Shown: positions 12,101 through 23,506, numbered from the stretch's first letter. The stretch is DNA of 64,000 nucleotides from Wurfbainia villosa (GCA_025175895.1 CM045991.1:74821174-74885173), one strand, 5' to 3'. Translations and numbers: made by a program. Notes: generated by a model from the sequence alone, not told the origin.

Positions 12101-14177
12101 TGATAACTGCCATTTTGTTGTATTATTTTGGTCCTTAATATCACTGTTTTTATCCTCTCGAGTGATTTATTATTGATTATTTGTATGTTTTATGAGTTTG
12201 GATTCATTTTGGACCTTTTTGTAAATTCTCCTATATTTTGGACTTATTTGCGAATGTTATCTTTATTTGTAGGAGATCGAGATGAGCCACTGGACTAGAC
12301 TCAAGTTAGATCAAATATGGCTTCATCTAGGGTCGTAATGGACATTTCAAAATGATTTAATCTGAGCCCTTCATCCAGATTAGAAGGCAAATCAAATCAA
12401 GGGTTCATATCTGAGTATTATAGACCGTCCGAAGAAAGTGATTGATTCTGAGCCATCCATCTGGATCTGGAGCGATCCGGCCCGTACATTAAGATCTACA
12501 CGCGTCTTGGCCGCTTCATCCGACCGTTGGATCGTGATTATACCTTCGAGACGGATCGATCCGCCCATTGCAAATCGACCGATTTCAGGTTGGATGGAGC
12601 GGCCTAATTAAGCGATTAATATATCATCAAGCCCTAGCTTCAAATGGGCGGTGGGATCGGATGAAGCTCGAATCGGACGGCTCAAAGAATTCATTTAATA
12701 AAACCTAACTTTCCTACACTCCATAGAATCGCAAGCTCCAACAGAGAAGCGCAGAAATCATCGTCGGCGGCGGTCTTCCTCCTAGCGAGCAAACGCGGTG
12801 GCTTCTTCGCGGCCGTCGACCGTGGCGGCGGATTACAGCACGGCGACGCCAGAAGGCGTATCAGCGAACTTCACCATGCAGCGCCTTCTTCCTCGTGGCG
12901 ACGACGGCGTCAATCGCTACGCGAGCGGCGGATCGACAGTGGCTCGCGGGCGACACGCAGAAGGAGGTCCTTCCATTTCGCGACGGCAGCAAAGAACTCG
13001 AGCCGAGGCGTTTTTTTCCCCCATTTCCACGCGCGGCAGTCTTCGTCCCCACGTCCGGCGGTGACAATCCGGCAGCTTCTTCTGGCGACCTTCCTTCCGA
13101 GATCCGGCGATAATCCCATCCGACCCTCGACGGCAGATACGAATGCGTTGGTTGCGGCTGATCCGGCCGGGCGGCGGCAGATTCGGTGATTCCTTTTCCG
13201 TGAATCCACTCCATTCCGGCTACCGAATAGCCGTTCCATTCGGAGTCATCCACTAGCCGTCGGTTGGGCCGGTTCCATCACCATCGCCGGTGAAGATTCC
13301 CTTCACCGTCCGGTGAATCAATTCCGGAGCGATGATCGATTGATCGTATGTCCGTCCTTCTGCCATTGGTTGGCTTCGCATTCACCGTCGGAGAGGGTTG
13401 TTCGGGTTATTATCGACGCCATCGTTTACCGATTACTTATATTTACATTCACCCATTTAATTGGATATTTGTTTTGCTATGTTTGTTTGTTTACTTGCAA
13501 TGTTAATTCTATAGGTTTGATTATTGCTTAGTTGTTAATTTTGTTCATTGTGTTGTAGTTTAGTTTAATTTCTTGTTGCTGATATACTAACCCCATCAAT
13601 TAAAATTGTCCAATCCAGGCATCATATAGTGACAGTGCGGTGTTTGGTTGGAGTGCTTTCATCATTAGCTTAGATTTCATATACATTCGTCCAGTTGTCG
13701 TATAGTGACGGTCGATTCTGGTCAATTGCTTTCGCTTATTGTATTTCATTTATTACAATTTTTAGTATTTGTTTGACTCTTCGTGTCGTATAGTGACAGT
13801 GCGGTACATGGTTAAGTTGTTCACTTTTGTTTCGTGATCATTGTACCGTATAGTGACAGTGCGGTGCGTGATTACTTACTTTCGCACATTAGTTAGATTT
13901 ACTTCCTGCAGATTTAATTTCCATGTTGGTTTGTTTACGAATTGTTTGACCATTGCATCGCATGTGATGCGGTGCAAGGTTGAATCGTTCTTGCATTAGG
14001 TTAGCTATGAATAATTGTTTTGAAAATTGTAAAACCCCGGTGTTTATACTTTTAAAAACAAACGCGTCCGTACCATTAGGTTCGTTGGGAGATGACCCAG
14101 ATCTCTATCCGCATTAGTGTAGTTAGGGTTCGTAAATAATTTGGGAACGTATTGCGACATTAAAAATCGCTCGATCA
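12101..14177 (+). repeat. 5' LTR of element G
   Basis: It starts TGATAACTGCC and ends CTCGATCA (2077 bp). A GC-rich block (about 12720-13300) gives chance open frames on both strands. Downstream, 13610-13980, a 19-base element CGTATAGTGACAGTGCGGT recurs about five times at 60-110 bp spacing. Confidence 0.85.
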
Positions 14178-14200
14178 AATTTTGGCCGCTGTCGGACTTC
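14178..14200 (+). other. Degenerate primer-binding site of element G
   Basis: AATTTTGGCCGCTGTCGG lies directly after the LTR. It resembles the Athila/Tat site complementary to tRNA-Asp (TGGCGCCGTTGCCGGGGA) with several missing bases. Confidence 0.5.
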
Positions 14201-14760
14201 TAATGGGTTCGCTTTGTCTTTAAACCGTAGTTTGTTTTCTTTTCTTTGTTATTATTGTCTTTCTTATCATTTATATTTGTTTCTCATTATATTTGTTTGT
14301 GTGGATGACTAGGTCTTGTGTGATCATCTATTTGAATTTTGCAGCTTTTCTCTTCCCTCGTGAGGCCCAGCCTAGGAAGGGGGTTGTTGAAGAAAAGGCT
14401 AGGGAAGCATATTCCCAAGTATGCCGAGGTTTTGTTTCATGAGAAGTTGTACTCTTTCTATGGAGGTAGGAGATACTGTGGTTTGGTTCAGTATTTTGGA
14501 CGCTATGAGGTACCCGATGGAGGATCATTCTATTCTTAGCGTGGTTATAGCTGATGAGTTGGACTGCATGATTTTATTTCTTAGTCTATTTTTCATTTGG
14601 ATATCTCTGCACCTTCTATATTTTGTTATGATTTTATTGATTCTGTTGATTCTGATGTTGATAATGATTTGTTGTTAGGACCTATCTGTGGGCTCTCTTT
14701 TTATGTAGACAGGGATATGGATTGTGTAGGGACTAGCGCTCTTCAAGCGATGCCCCAAGG
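14201..14760 (+). other. G interior, no recognisable protein
   Basis: Open frames here (up to 85 codons) show no family motif. This is where gag and protease should begin; they are not recognisable. Confidence 0.4.
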
Positions 14761-15030
14761 ATCACTTCCATCAGATGTTTGTAAGAAATGTCATTTCATG
14801 GTCTAGTATGGGATATCTTGGATTATATTATCTCTGTGTATGATATTGAAGTAGATCCTGCTAAAATTCATGCTATATATTCTTTATCTTACCCCGTTTC
14901 TGTGCGGGAAGTTGTGCTTTTCTAGGTCATGCAGGTTTCTACAGACATTTTATCAGAGACTTCAGTCAGATTGCCCTACCCTTGACCAAATTGTTGCAGA
15001 AGGAGATGATATTTCAGTTTGACAGGATTG
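14761..15030 (+). pseudogene. G reverse transcriptase remnant
   Basis: Translated pieces VCKKCHFMV (about 14775), then DIEVDPAKIHAI (about 14843) and GHAGFYRHFIRDFSQIALPL (about 14925) match the end of the gypsy reverse transcriptase palm and thumb, where the family has C-H-F-M-V, G-I-x-V-D-x-A-K-I and F-L-G-H-x-G-F-Y-R. Stops and frame breaks separate them (TAG after CHFMV). The catalytic YxDD block upstream is not visible. The remnant is broken and cannot make enzyme. Confidence 0.7.
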
Positions 15031-15194
15031 CGATAAAGATCGAGCCCACCCCCATAGCAGATTCTTTTCCAGATGAGCAACTTTTTTTTTTTCACCTGTA
15101 GGGTAAGACACCATGGTATGCAGATCTTGCTATTTATTTAGTTGCCGTATTGTACCTTCACATTTTACTCATGCACAAGTCCAGAAATTGAAAA

Positions 15195-15482
15195 GTGATG
15201 ATAAGTATTATGTATGGGATGATCTTTATCATTGAAAATTTTGTAATGATCAGATTATTAGATGATGTGTACTTGATTATGAGTTTCATTCCATATGTAT
15301 TTACTTTTTGTTATTCTCTGACTTGTGGGGGGTATTTTGGACCCCAAAGAACTGCTAGGAAAGTTTTAGAGTTTGATTTGTATTGGCCCACCTTATTTCA
15401 TGATGTCTCTAAATTCTACAAGTCTTGTGAGCGATGTCAACGAACAGGGAACATAGGATGTAGAAATGAAATGCCTAAATAA
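15195..15482 (+). pseudogene. G integrase zinc-finger domain remnant
   Basis: The C-terminal two thirds of this 95-codon frame read GGYFGPQRTARKVLEFDLYW, then PTLFHDVSKFYKSCERCQRT and GNIGCRNEMP. This is the HHCC zinc-binding part of gypsy integrase: the CxxC pair is present, and the histidine usually after GG is replaced by tyrosine/phenylalanine. RNase H should precede it, but 15030-15190 is not recognisable as such. Confidence 0.72.
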
Positions 15483-15804
15483 CTTTTGTTATTCTGTGAG
15501 ATTTTTGATATTTGGGGTATTGATTTTGGGTCCATGTCCTGTATCTTTTGAATTTTCATATATTCTTTTGGCATATGATTATATTTCTAAATGGGTGGAG
15601 GTCATCCCCACCAGGACTGATGATTCTCTAGTTGTTGTGGATTTTGTTAGGTCTCACATATTTTGCAGATTTGGAGTTCAGGCGATCATTAGCGATCAAG
15701 GGTCTCACTTTTGCACCTTGAGACTCATGAAGTGTCGAGCAAAGAGATCAAGTATATCTGGAGAATACGGTGGGGCGGATGATGATGCTTCTTCTCCGGC
15801 ATGA
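15466..15804 (+). pseudogene. G integrase core, truncated
   Basis: The frame contains SYILLAYDYISKWVEVIPTR, then DFVRSHIFCRFGVQAIISDQ and GSHF, which is the integrase catalytic core of the Athila/Tat type. The second catalytic Asp (ISDQG) is there. The first, expected in the G-x-D-x-x-G-P-F block, is replaced (ILGPCPVSF). After GSHF the frame leaves the family, so the glutamate-containing end and the C-terminal domain are deleted. Confidence 0.75.
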
Positions 15805-17187
15805 AAGGAGTGTGTTCTTTTATTTTGCATTTATTTTCTTCCTTTCATGTTCTAATAAATTGTATGGGTTGTGTGTTTGTTTGCTGTTTACCTAGGTTTG
15901 TTTATGCATTGTTGAGTCAAATAATATTCTCTATGCATGCCTTAGTATCATTTCAGAGGTGGTAAAAATTAGTTAAGTTTGATCATCAAATTATGGATTT
16001 TTGTGTGTGATAGGAGACTTCACTTGCATGCAGTCACTTGTTATGATGGTGAACTTTTTATTGATAGTCTAAGCTTGATGTTTATTCACCTAGTGAGGTT
16101 GCAAGCCATTTTTATCATCTACCCACTTTTGTGTGATAACACATGTGATTCTTGTTACTCTAGAACTTGCTTTGAGTCTTTTCAAAACTGCAGCAACATT
16201 TACTTGCATGAATATGATGAAGGATTTCATTCTTGACTCTTTTCTTGACTTGGTTTGATTGTCTAATCCACTTGATACTTCCATCTTCCATGTCTTACTT
16301 GTCATATCTCTTCATTTGCTATCCATTGTCTTTGTATCTTTGTGGATTATCTTTTTCATATCTATTGCTTTCCATGTTGGAGGAATAGTTTGATGGGTTG
16401 TATTGTCCGAGACGGACAAAATTTTAAGTGTGGGGGAGGAGCTATATTATTTGTGTTGGAAACATGATATGGAAGATATAGTTTTCAGAGGTCATTGGTT
16501 CTGAGATATATTTGTCTGTGATTAGTACTTGAGTTTCGACAAAAAAATGGCGCCATTGATGTTTCTTTTGTAAAAAAAAAAAATATTGCAATTGTAATGC
16601 AGTGCAAATTGAATTGCAATGGGTTGATAGGGCCATTTGATCCTGAATCCAATTCTAAAGTTTCCAATTGTCGGCCTCTTCCCATATCGACATCGAGTAT
16701 TTCACAGAGCAACTCATCGTGTTTATTTCTCCAATTCTTCTCTTGTTCCCTATTCATTTGTACCTTTGTCTTGTACTTCTCTTTGCATACTTTATCCGCC
16801 ATCTACTTGATCTTATTCGATTCATGATAAATCCTTTTGATTCATGTATGAGATGTATTGATAGCAGAGAGAAGTAGATGATAAGCAAGCATATGGTAGT
16901 ACAAAATTGCATGTTGTTTTGAGGCGCCACTCCTATGATATTATGTGAGCATCGATGCATTTATCCATTTTGGGAGGTTTTGTATCGTGCTTAGTCTATT
17001 TGATTTGATGTAAAATCATCATACATGTTGATTGTTGTAGGAGTTGGATCTTTTGAATACCCTAGATCCCGATGAATTTGGTGATCCTAACTTATTTTTT
17101 CCGTCTCCAATTATTGATCTAGGTATTGTTAGGGAATGAGTTAGGGTGTTAGTGTTTCTTGATTTTCATTATTGCTGACGCTGAAAA
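15805..17187 (+). other. G interior, 3' non-coding part
   Basis: 1.4 kb without recognisable protein. It includes a TTTTAAGTGTGGGGGAGG purine block at 16420-16440, typical of the 3' part of Athila/Tat elements, and the final purine tract at 17188-17201. Both resemble the 3' region of K on its own strand. Confidence 0.5.
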
Positions 17188-17201
17188 TAAGTGTGGGGAA
17201 T
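17188..17201 (+). other. Polypurine tract of element G
   Basis: AAGTGTGGGGAAT directly precedes the 3' LTR start TGATAATCGCC. Confidence 0.7.
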
Positions 17202-19265
17202 TGATAATCGCCATTTTGTTGTATTATTTTGGTCCTTAATATCATCGTTTTATCCTCTCGAGTGATTTATTATTGATTATTTGTATGTTTTATGAGTTTG
17301 GATTCATTTGGACCTTTTGTAAATTCTCCTATATTTTGGACTTATTTGCGAATGTTATCTTTATTTGTAGGAGATCGAGATGAGCCATTTGGACTAGACT
17401 CAAGTTAGATCAAATATGGCTTCATCTAGGGTCGTAATGGACATTTCAAAATGATTTAATCAGCCCTTCATCCGATTAGAAGGCAAATCAAATCAAGGGT
17501 TCATATCGAGCATTATAGACCGTCCAAGAAAGTGATTGATTCTGAGCCATCCATCTGGATCTGGAAGCGATCCGCCCGTACATTAAGATCTACACGTCTT
17601 GGCCGTTCATCCGACCGTTGGATCGTGATTATACCTTGACGGATCGATCCGGCCCATCGCAAATCGAGTGATTTCATTGTTGGATGGAGCGACCTAATTA
17701 AGCGATTAATATATCATCAAGCCCTAGCTTCAAATGGACCGGTGGGATCGGATGAAGCTCTGATCGGACGGCTCGAAGAATTCATTTAATAAAACCTAAC
17801 TTTCCTACACTCCATAGAATCTACAGAAGCTCCAACAGAGAAGCGCAGAAATCGTCGTGGGCGATCTTCCTCCTCGCGAGCAAACGCGCGTGGCTTCTTC
17901 ACGCGCGCCGTCGGCCGGCGCGCACCCTGGCGACGCGTAGAAGGCGAGATCACGGCAGAACTTCACCGGCAGCGCTCTTCTTCCTCGGGCGACGGCGTCT
18001 AATTCCGTCCGGCGGCGGCGTGATCGCGAGGCTCGACGGCGACACGCCGAAGGAGGTCGTTCCATTTCGCTACGTGCAGCAGCAACTCGAGCCGAGGCAT
18101 TTTTTCCCCATTTCCACGCGTGGCAGAGTCTTCTTCCCCACGTCCGTGGCGTGGCGCCTTCTTCGGCGACCTTCGCCAGAGATCAATTCCCATCCGACCC
18201 TCGGCGGCAGAATCTCACCGCTGGTTCTGAATCCGATCCGGCGGCAGATTCCGGTGATTCCTTTTCCGGCGAATCCACTCCATTCGGCCCGAATAGGCCG
18301 CTCCATTTCACGAGTCATCCACTAGCGCGGTCGGTTGGGTTCCATCACCATCGCCGGTGAAGATTCCCTTCACCGTCCGGTGAATCCAGATTTCGAGCGT
18401 GATCGCATTCGATCGTATGTCCTTCCTTCCGTCGCTGGCGACTCGCATTCACCGTCGGAGAGGGTTGTTCGGGTTATTACGCGCATCGTGGGTTACCGAT
18501 TACTTATATTTACATTCAGTCCATTTAATTGGATATTTGTTTTGCTATGTTTGTTTGTTTACTTGCAATGTTAATTCTATAGGTTTGATTATTGCTTAGT
18601 TGTTAATTTTGTTCGTTGTGCATTTGTAGTTTAGTTTAATTTCTTGTTGCTGATATACTAACCCTATCAATTAAAATTGTCCAATCCAGGCATCGTATAG
18701 TGACAGTGCGGTGTTTGGTTGGAGTGCTTTCATCATTAGCTTAGATTTCATTTACATTCGTCCAGTTGTCGTATAGTGACAGTGCGATTCCTGGTCGAAT
18801 TGCTTTCGTTTATTGTATTTCATTTATTGCAATTTTTAGTGACTGTTTGACTACTGTGTCGTATAGTGACAGTGCGGTACATGGTTAAGTTGTTCACTTT
18901 TGTTTCGTGATCATTGTACCGTATAGTGACAGTGCGGTGCGTGATTACTTACTTTTGCGCATTAGTTAGATTTACTTCCTGCAGATTTAATTTCCATGTT
19001 GGTTTGTTTACCAGAATTGTTTGACCATTGCATCGTACAGTGACAGTGCGGTGCAAGGTTGAATCGTTCTTGCATTAGGTTAGCTATGAATAATTGTTTT
19101 GAAAATTGTAAAAACCCCCAGTGTTTACTTCTGTTTAAAAACAAACGTCCAGCCATTAGGTTCGTTGGGAGATGACCCGAGTCAGTCCTATACTGCATTA
19201 GTGTAGTTAGGGGGTTCGGTAAATAATTTGGGAACGGTATTGCGACATTAAAAATCGTTCGATCA
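17202..19265 (+). repeat. 3' LTR of element G
   Basis: 2064 bp, partner of 12101-14177, ending CGATCA before the AGAAG duplication. It retains all five CGTATAGTGACAGTGCGGT-type repeats (about 18690, 18768, 18858, 18918, 19030), including the fifth copy that is damaged in the 5' LTR. Confidence 0.85.
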
Positions 19266-19560
19266 AGAAGTCCAAGAATGGATTCTTGGTAAGGAGAAGT
19301 CTAAGTTTGGAGACTTGGAAAGGGAAAGTCCAAGTATGGATACTTGGCAATAGAGAAGTCCAAGAATGGATTTTTGGCAAGGAGAAATACAAGTTTGGAG
19401 ACTTGGCAAGGGAAGTCCAAATATGGATAGTTGACAATGGAGAAGTCCAAGAATGGATTCTTGGCAAGGGAAAGTCTAAGTACGGATTTTTGGTAATGGA
19501 AAAGTCCAAGGGTGTAGTCTTAGTCGTGTAAGTCCAAGTGTGTAGTCTTGGGGCAAAAAT
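19266..19560 (+). repeat. Imperfect ~29-bp repeat array in LTR H
   Basis: About ten head-to-tail units of roughly 28-30 bp follow the pattern AAGTCCAAG-xATGGAT-xCTTGGCAAxGGAG. Each unit carries an inverted repeat CCAAG...CTTGG. The same unit family, in reverse, occurs in both LTRs of E (4470-4730, 9510-9780). Confidence 0.7.
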
Positions 19561-20010
19561 TCAAGTATGGATACTTGGCAAAAGAAAAGTCAAAGGGCGT
19601 AATCTTGGTCGTGTAAGTTCACATGTGTAGTATTGGCAGCGTAAGTTTCGGAGGTGCGATCTCTTGGCAAAGGAAGATCCGATAGCATGATAAAGCAGAT
19701 GGAAGTACTTGAAAGCTAGCGCAAGGGTGAGGAGTCATGGGCTCAAACCAAATGCGTGAGGTTGATGGAAGTGGCTTGAAAGTTTAGGTCTAGACTAAGG
19801 GTAAGTGTCAAGTATGAGGGGATCATACTTGAGTCTTAAACCTCAGTTTTGAGGTTTACCAGTCGACTGAGACTTAGTCCAGTTGATTGATCGAGTGCTC
19901 GACACTCGGGAGCTCAAAAGACTTAGGCAATCAACTGGGATTTTGGACCAATCAACTGGTCAAGTAGTTGATGCGGAAAAATTGACTGTGGCTCTAGCCT
20001 TGTTTGATGT

Positions 20011-20386
20011 TGGAGTCTTAGCTAGATTAAGCTCCTCTTAGCTTAGACTACTTTAGCCACGTTCTTAGCCCAAGTTAGTGCTAAACTTCCAATTTTAGTT
20101 ATAATGGATTTTGAAATAGTAATAAGCAATCTCAATAATTTATAAAGTTGAAATTTACAAATGTTGGTTTAAACCGTCGTAAAAGACCATGTACAATGTC
20201 GTTATCTCAAATAACCTTATCGATTAAAAGCTATACTTAAAAAACAGAGTCTATCAATACATTTGAATGAGATATAATGCCCCAAATAGACATTTCATAG
20301 AGGATACTAATTTAAATTCCCAATTATGCATTTAAATATTTCAAATCACATAAATTACACAATCATACTGTCGAACAACCAAAAAA
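20011..20386. other. AT-rich spacer, nothing recognised
   Basis: No coding potential and no repeat with an obvious partner in the window; it runs from the end of LTR H to the foldback element. Confidence 0.3.
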
Positions 20387-20968
20387 ATTACGATAATTTA
20401 TCAAATAACGCACGTGAAGTTTAGAAATGTCCATACAGCACTTCATATTTTCATATTCATCAAATAGCACACTTAATTTCTTTTTTACCTCTCACGTCAA
20501 CAAAATCTGCACCACTGTGGTGCTAGAATTATAAATTCCAACACCACTATGGTGCTGAAATTTATAAATCTCAGCACCACTATGGTGCTGAAATTTGAGT
20601 TCTCAGCACTATAGTGGTAGTGCAATTCCAACACCACAGTGATGGTGCAATCTCGGCACCATCACCGTGGTGTTGAAATTTACAATTTCAGCACCACAAT
20701 GGTGCTGGAAGTTGCAATTCCAACACCACAGTGGTGCTATGATTTGAATTTTCAGCACCACAGTGGTGCTGGGATTGCAATACAACTGTGGTGCTGAGAT
20801 TTGAATTCTCAGCACCATGTTCGAGAATTTCACTGTGCTGCAGGTCGATTTGGCGGGAGAGATAAAAAGGAAATTAAGTGTGCTATTTGATAAATATGAA
20901 AGTATGGGGCGCTGTTTGAGCAATTCTAAAATTCACGTACGCTATTTGATAAATTGCCGAAGAAATTA
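20387..20968. mobile_element. Foldback element with hairpin-array core
   Basis: Two arms of about 125 bp, 20391-20512 and 20833-20961, are inverted copies of each other. Both contain AATTTATCAAATA[AG]CG[CT]ACGTGAA and, closer to the core, ATCAAATAGCACACTTAATTTC. Between them lie about 320 bp made of some ten units of 30-37 bp, each with a small palindrome of the type AGCACCAC-x-GTGGTGCT. The whole could fold as one long hairpin or as a row of small ones. No protein is encoded. It is MITE- or foldback-like by structure; the superfamily is not determinable because no clear target duplication is visible. Confidence 0.75.
20505..20820. repeat. CAGCACCACNNTGGTGCTG hairpin array
   Basis: Palindromic units occur near 20509, 20540, 20575, 20606, 20632, 20655, 20690, 20722, 20754 and 20780, with a half unit at 20810. 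Spacers are A/T-rich variants of GAAATTT or GAATT. Some stems are perfect (near 20754, AGCACCACAGTGGTGCT); others have one or two mismatches. Confidence 0.8.
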
Positions 20969-21878
20969 TATATATTCAATCTACATTGAGAACAATCCAC
21001 CTGTCATATAATCATATAAGTCTAAACACACAGCCCCCCAAAGCAAACTCAGATGGCTAACGTAGCCGTGTTAAGATTTGAAAGGGCAAGGAGTCGATTT
21101 CTGGAGGTGACGATCAGGCTACCGATGACTCCGTATTTCTGCGCTAGCCACTTGGGACCTGATTTATCCCCCTCCACACGTAAGGACAGCGGTGAAGGAT
21201 CGCTAATGTGACGGTTCCACATTTTATATAAGTCTAAACACACAAATATCAAATATAAACATATCAAAATATTCAATTCACATTATAATAGTAAAAAGCA
21301 TATGTATTAGTAATCTTGTTTTTAGTTTTTATATTGTTTTCTTACTTTCGACAGTTGTGAATTGACGATGAATTGTTGATGGATATGACAACAATCAAAG
21401 TCTATATAATTATTGATGATCCATATTGCAATCTCCTCAACCAATATGGAATGATAAAGATTAGGGACTCAATGTGGCTCATATATAGTTGAGTGACGAT
21501 GGAAAGGCAATTTGGCTAGGGTACGTACCTAACAAGGTTTGGCCTAAGATTTGCAGTCCAATTTGGGTAGCCCATTAATTTTGGTAAATTGGATCAAATT
21601 GACTCTAATATGAACAAAGTTGGGTAACCAATTGTGTTGTGCAACCGAGTCAAAGAGTTACATAAATAATAATGTATCATAGTCGGCTACATGGCGAGAT
21701 TGATCAAACTAGTTCAAAAGAATGATTTTTCAGTCAAAGTGTTAGCTAAACTATAATAACATACACATTGGGCCTAGATACTATGTAAAGCTAACTAACC
21801 GAAGACTTGATTTAGATGGATATGATTTTGATTGCATCATTCTCTTTCAATAAGCACATTTCATCATTCAAGCCCCCT
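20969..21878. other. Intergenic sequence with a duplicated 19-mer
   Basis: ATATAAGTCTAAACACACA occurs at 21014-21032 and again at 21226-21244. It encloses 193 bp that are clearly more GC-rich than the surroundings, which looks like a small insertion or a captured segment. The rest is AT-rich without coding potential. Confidence 0.4.
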
Positions 21879-22095
21879 GCAGGAAGAGCCTAGTGGCTAG
21901 CACATGCAGACGTTGCATCATAGAACAACGGGTCAATCCCTCGTAAATACGAGGGTGTTGTTCCTCAATGCGCTAGTTACTAGTCTCAAGGGTCAAAGAC
22001 CTACCGTGATTTACCTCCCTTACGATGGTCTAGAGGTGGGCTAGTAGGGGCCGTTAAGTTGGCGGATTCCAACCTTTGCATCATAAGAGTTGATT
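21879..22095 (+). mobile_element. Possible tRNA-derived SINE
   Basis: AGCCTAGTGGCTAGCAC (about 21886-21902) resembles an RNA polymerase III A box, and GGGTCAATCCC (about 21930-21940) resembles a B box at the usual spacing of some 40 bp. No poly-A end or clear duplication was found. It could be an unrelated repeat. Confidence 0.3.
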
Positions 22096-23490
22096 GATGA
22101 AATCACATCCTTTCACATATAAAGAGTTTTATAAACTTGGTTTGTAACTTCAACCAGAAAATATGGTAGTCAAGCAAAGTTTATATATGATTCTTAAGTA
22201 TGTGAGATATATGTGTCATTTGATGAGACATGGATATTTTTCCTTTCTTTAATCAAAACCATTCTTTCTTAGACATGCTTTGAATGATGAGTTTAACTTG
22301 ATTAGATTTCTTGAACATATTGGCGTCACCTGAGATCCACTAAATTTAGAGGCGAAAATTGAGATTCACATTAGGCGTGTTAAAAAAAAGTTGTTGCTTT
22401 AACAAGTCTAGAGTTCCATCGAATGCAAATGATAGCAAGTACAACATAGTCAGCCTTCTTAGCATCAATCAAAGTTTAGAACCTAGGAAAATTGGATCAT
22501 TGCAACTAAGAAACTTGAGAAACTTTAACACTAGCATCTAGCGAGGAGGTGGATTTTGGACGCTAGCTATCACTAATATTTCAATCTTTATTTAAGAAAA
22601 CTAGATCCTAAACTTATCTATAACTATAAGCTTATTTTTAGATAAAACCATATGGTTTAATATAAAACCAAATGTTCAATTAATTGAAAGTAAAATTTCA
22701 TGGTTCACTAATACTTTTTTTCACGCTAGAAATATAGTTTATTTTATCCTTTTTCTTCTTCTTCTAAAATTAATATTTTTCACCATATCTATTGTTTGGC
22801 CAGAATGGGAAAGCAGAGATATGGTTGCTTCTTTTTCATTCGAAAGCATGAATTTCACAATAAATTCTTCCAACAAATAATTAAATTAATAAGTTCTATA
22901 TTCTCAATTTCATATGTATATATTTATTGCATCAACAATGACTTTTCAACATGCATGCATAATATTTCCTATATATAACAACTATTTCTATTTATAGAAA
23001 CTTATTTTTTTTCAAACACTTCCATGCAATATCCTCCCATGATTGCTTGATTATTTTGTGCATGGGAACTTGCCAAGTAGGAAGAGTTGTAAACTTAGAC
23101 ATGCACTTGCTTCATTTCATGGGAAAACAAAATTTAATTTCATTATGGAGAATTTTTGAACTTTAAGAGTTTTCATTGATTAAAACTTTGACGACAAGTT
23201 GGCAAACAAAATCTTGTGTGTTGTTACTATAGATAGATTGAATAAAATGTATATATGGAAAATTACTTTGGGGCTATGCCATATGGTAGAAACAATGAAA
23301 TGGATCAATAAGAAAACTAGCAAGTGTTGTCAGTGAATTAAAAGTGATTCCACATTTGTTCAAATGCATGCTCTCTATAGATTCTCTTAATTTTTGGAGG
23401 GATTTAGAAGTGATGTCCCTTCCAAACAAGTATTATTACGTTTCATTTCTAGGTGTAATTCCATGTATTCATTCAATTTAAAAATATTCA
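22096..23490. other. Intergenic region upstream of the zinc-finger gene
   Basis: AT-rich sequence with no credible coding region; open frames of about 60 codons (22359, 22796) lack motifs or context. Confidence 0.4.
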
Positions 23491-23498
23491 AGGATTAG

Positions 23499-23506
23499 TA
23501 TAAAAG
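23499..23506 (+). promoter_or_regulatory. TATA box of the zinc-finger gene
   Basis: TATAAAAG, followed about 30 bp later by CA-rich sequence (23520-23535) suitable for a transcription start. It lies 64 bp before a good 5' splice site that matches a leader intron. Position and spacing make it the likely core promoter. Confidence 0.6.

Larger units (their letters stand above)
12101..19265 (+). mobile_element. Element G, decayed Athila-like gypsy element
   Basis: A complete insertion with perfect 5-bp target duplication AGAAG (12096-12100 and 19266-19270). It has a 5' LTR 12101-14177, a 3.0-kb interior and a 3' LTR 17202-19265. Order in the interior: reverse-transcriptase remnant, integrase zinc finger, part of the integrase core, then non-coding sequence up to a purine tract AAGTGTGGGGAAT. 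The integrase sequence resembles the Athila/Tat branch. An intact element of this branch has an interior several kb longer, so gag, protease and much of pol are lost. LTR differences are mostly short indels. Confidence 0.85.
11993..20010 (+). mobile_element. LTR fragment H, split by element G
   Basis: The left part is 11993-12100 (CAATCAACCTCGAGTC...AGAAG). The right part, 19266 to about 20010, resumes after the AGAAG duplication. It is homologous, in reverse orientation, to the LTRs of E: the CTCGAG pairs, then the CCAAG/CTTGG unit array, then AAGTATGAGG...CATACTTG and a CAGTCGACTG-like palindrome near 19861. Both outer ends are truncated. It holds no coding region. Confidence 0.6.

Noticed and set aside
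12798..13253. Overlapping open frames on both strands, up to 130 codons
   Set aside because: They lie in the GC-rich part of the G 5' LTR; the 3' LTR copy does not keep the frames, and no protein motif is present.
14421..14678. Hydrophobic 85-codon frame resembling a small membrane protein
   Set aside because: T-rich decayed interior of G; hydrophobicity follows from base composition.
20505..20820. CRISPR-like array (regular short repeats with short spacers)
   Set aside because: The units are palindromic and variable, the spacers are themselves repeats, there is no cas gene, and the context is plant nuclear DNA with long inverted arms on both sides.
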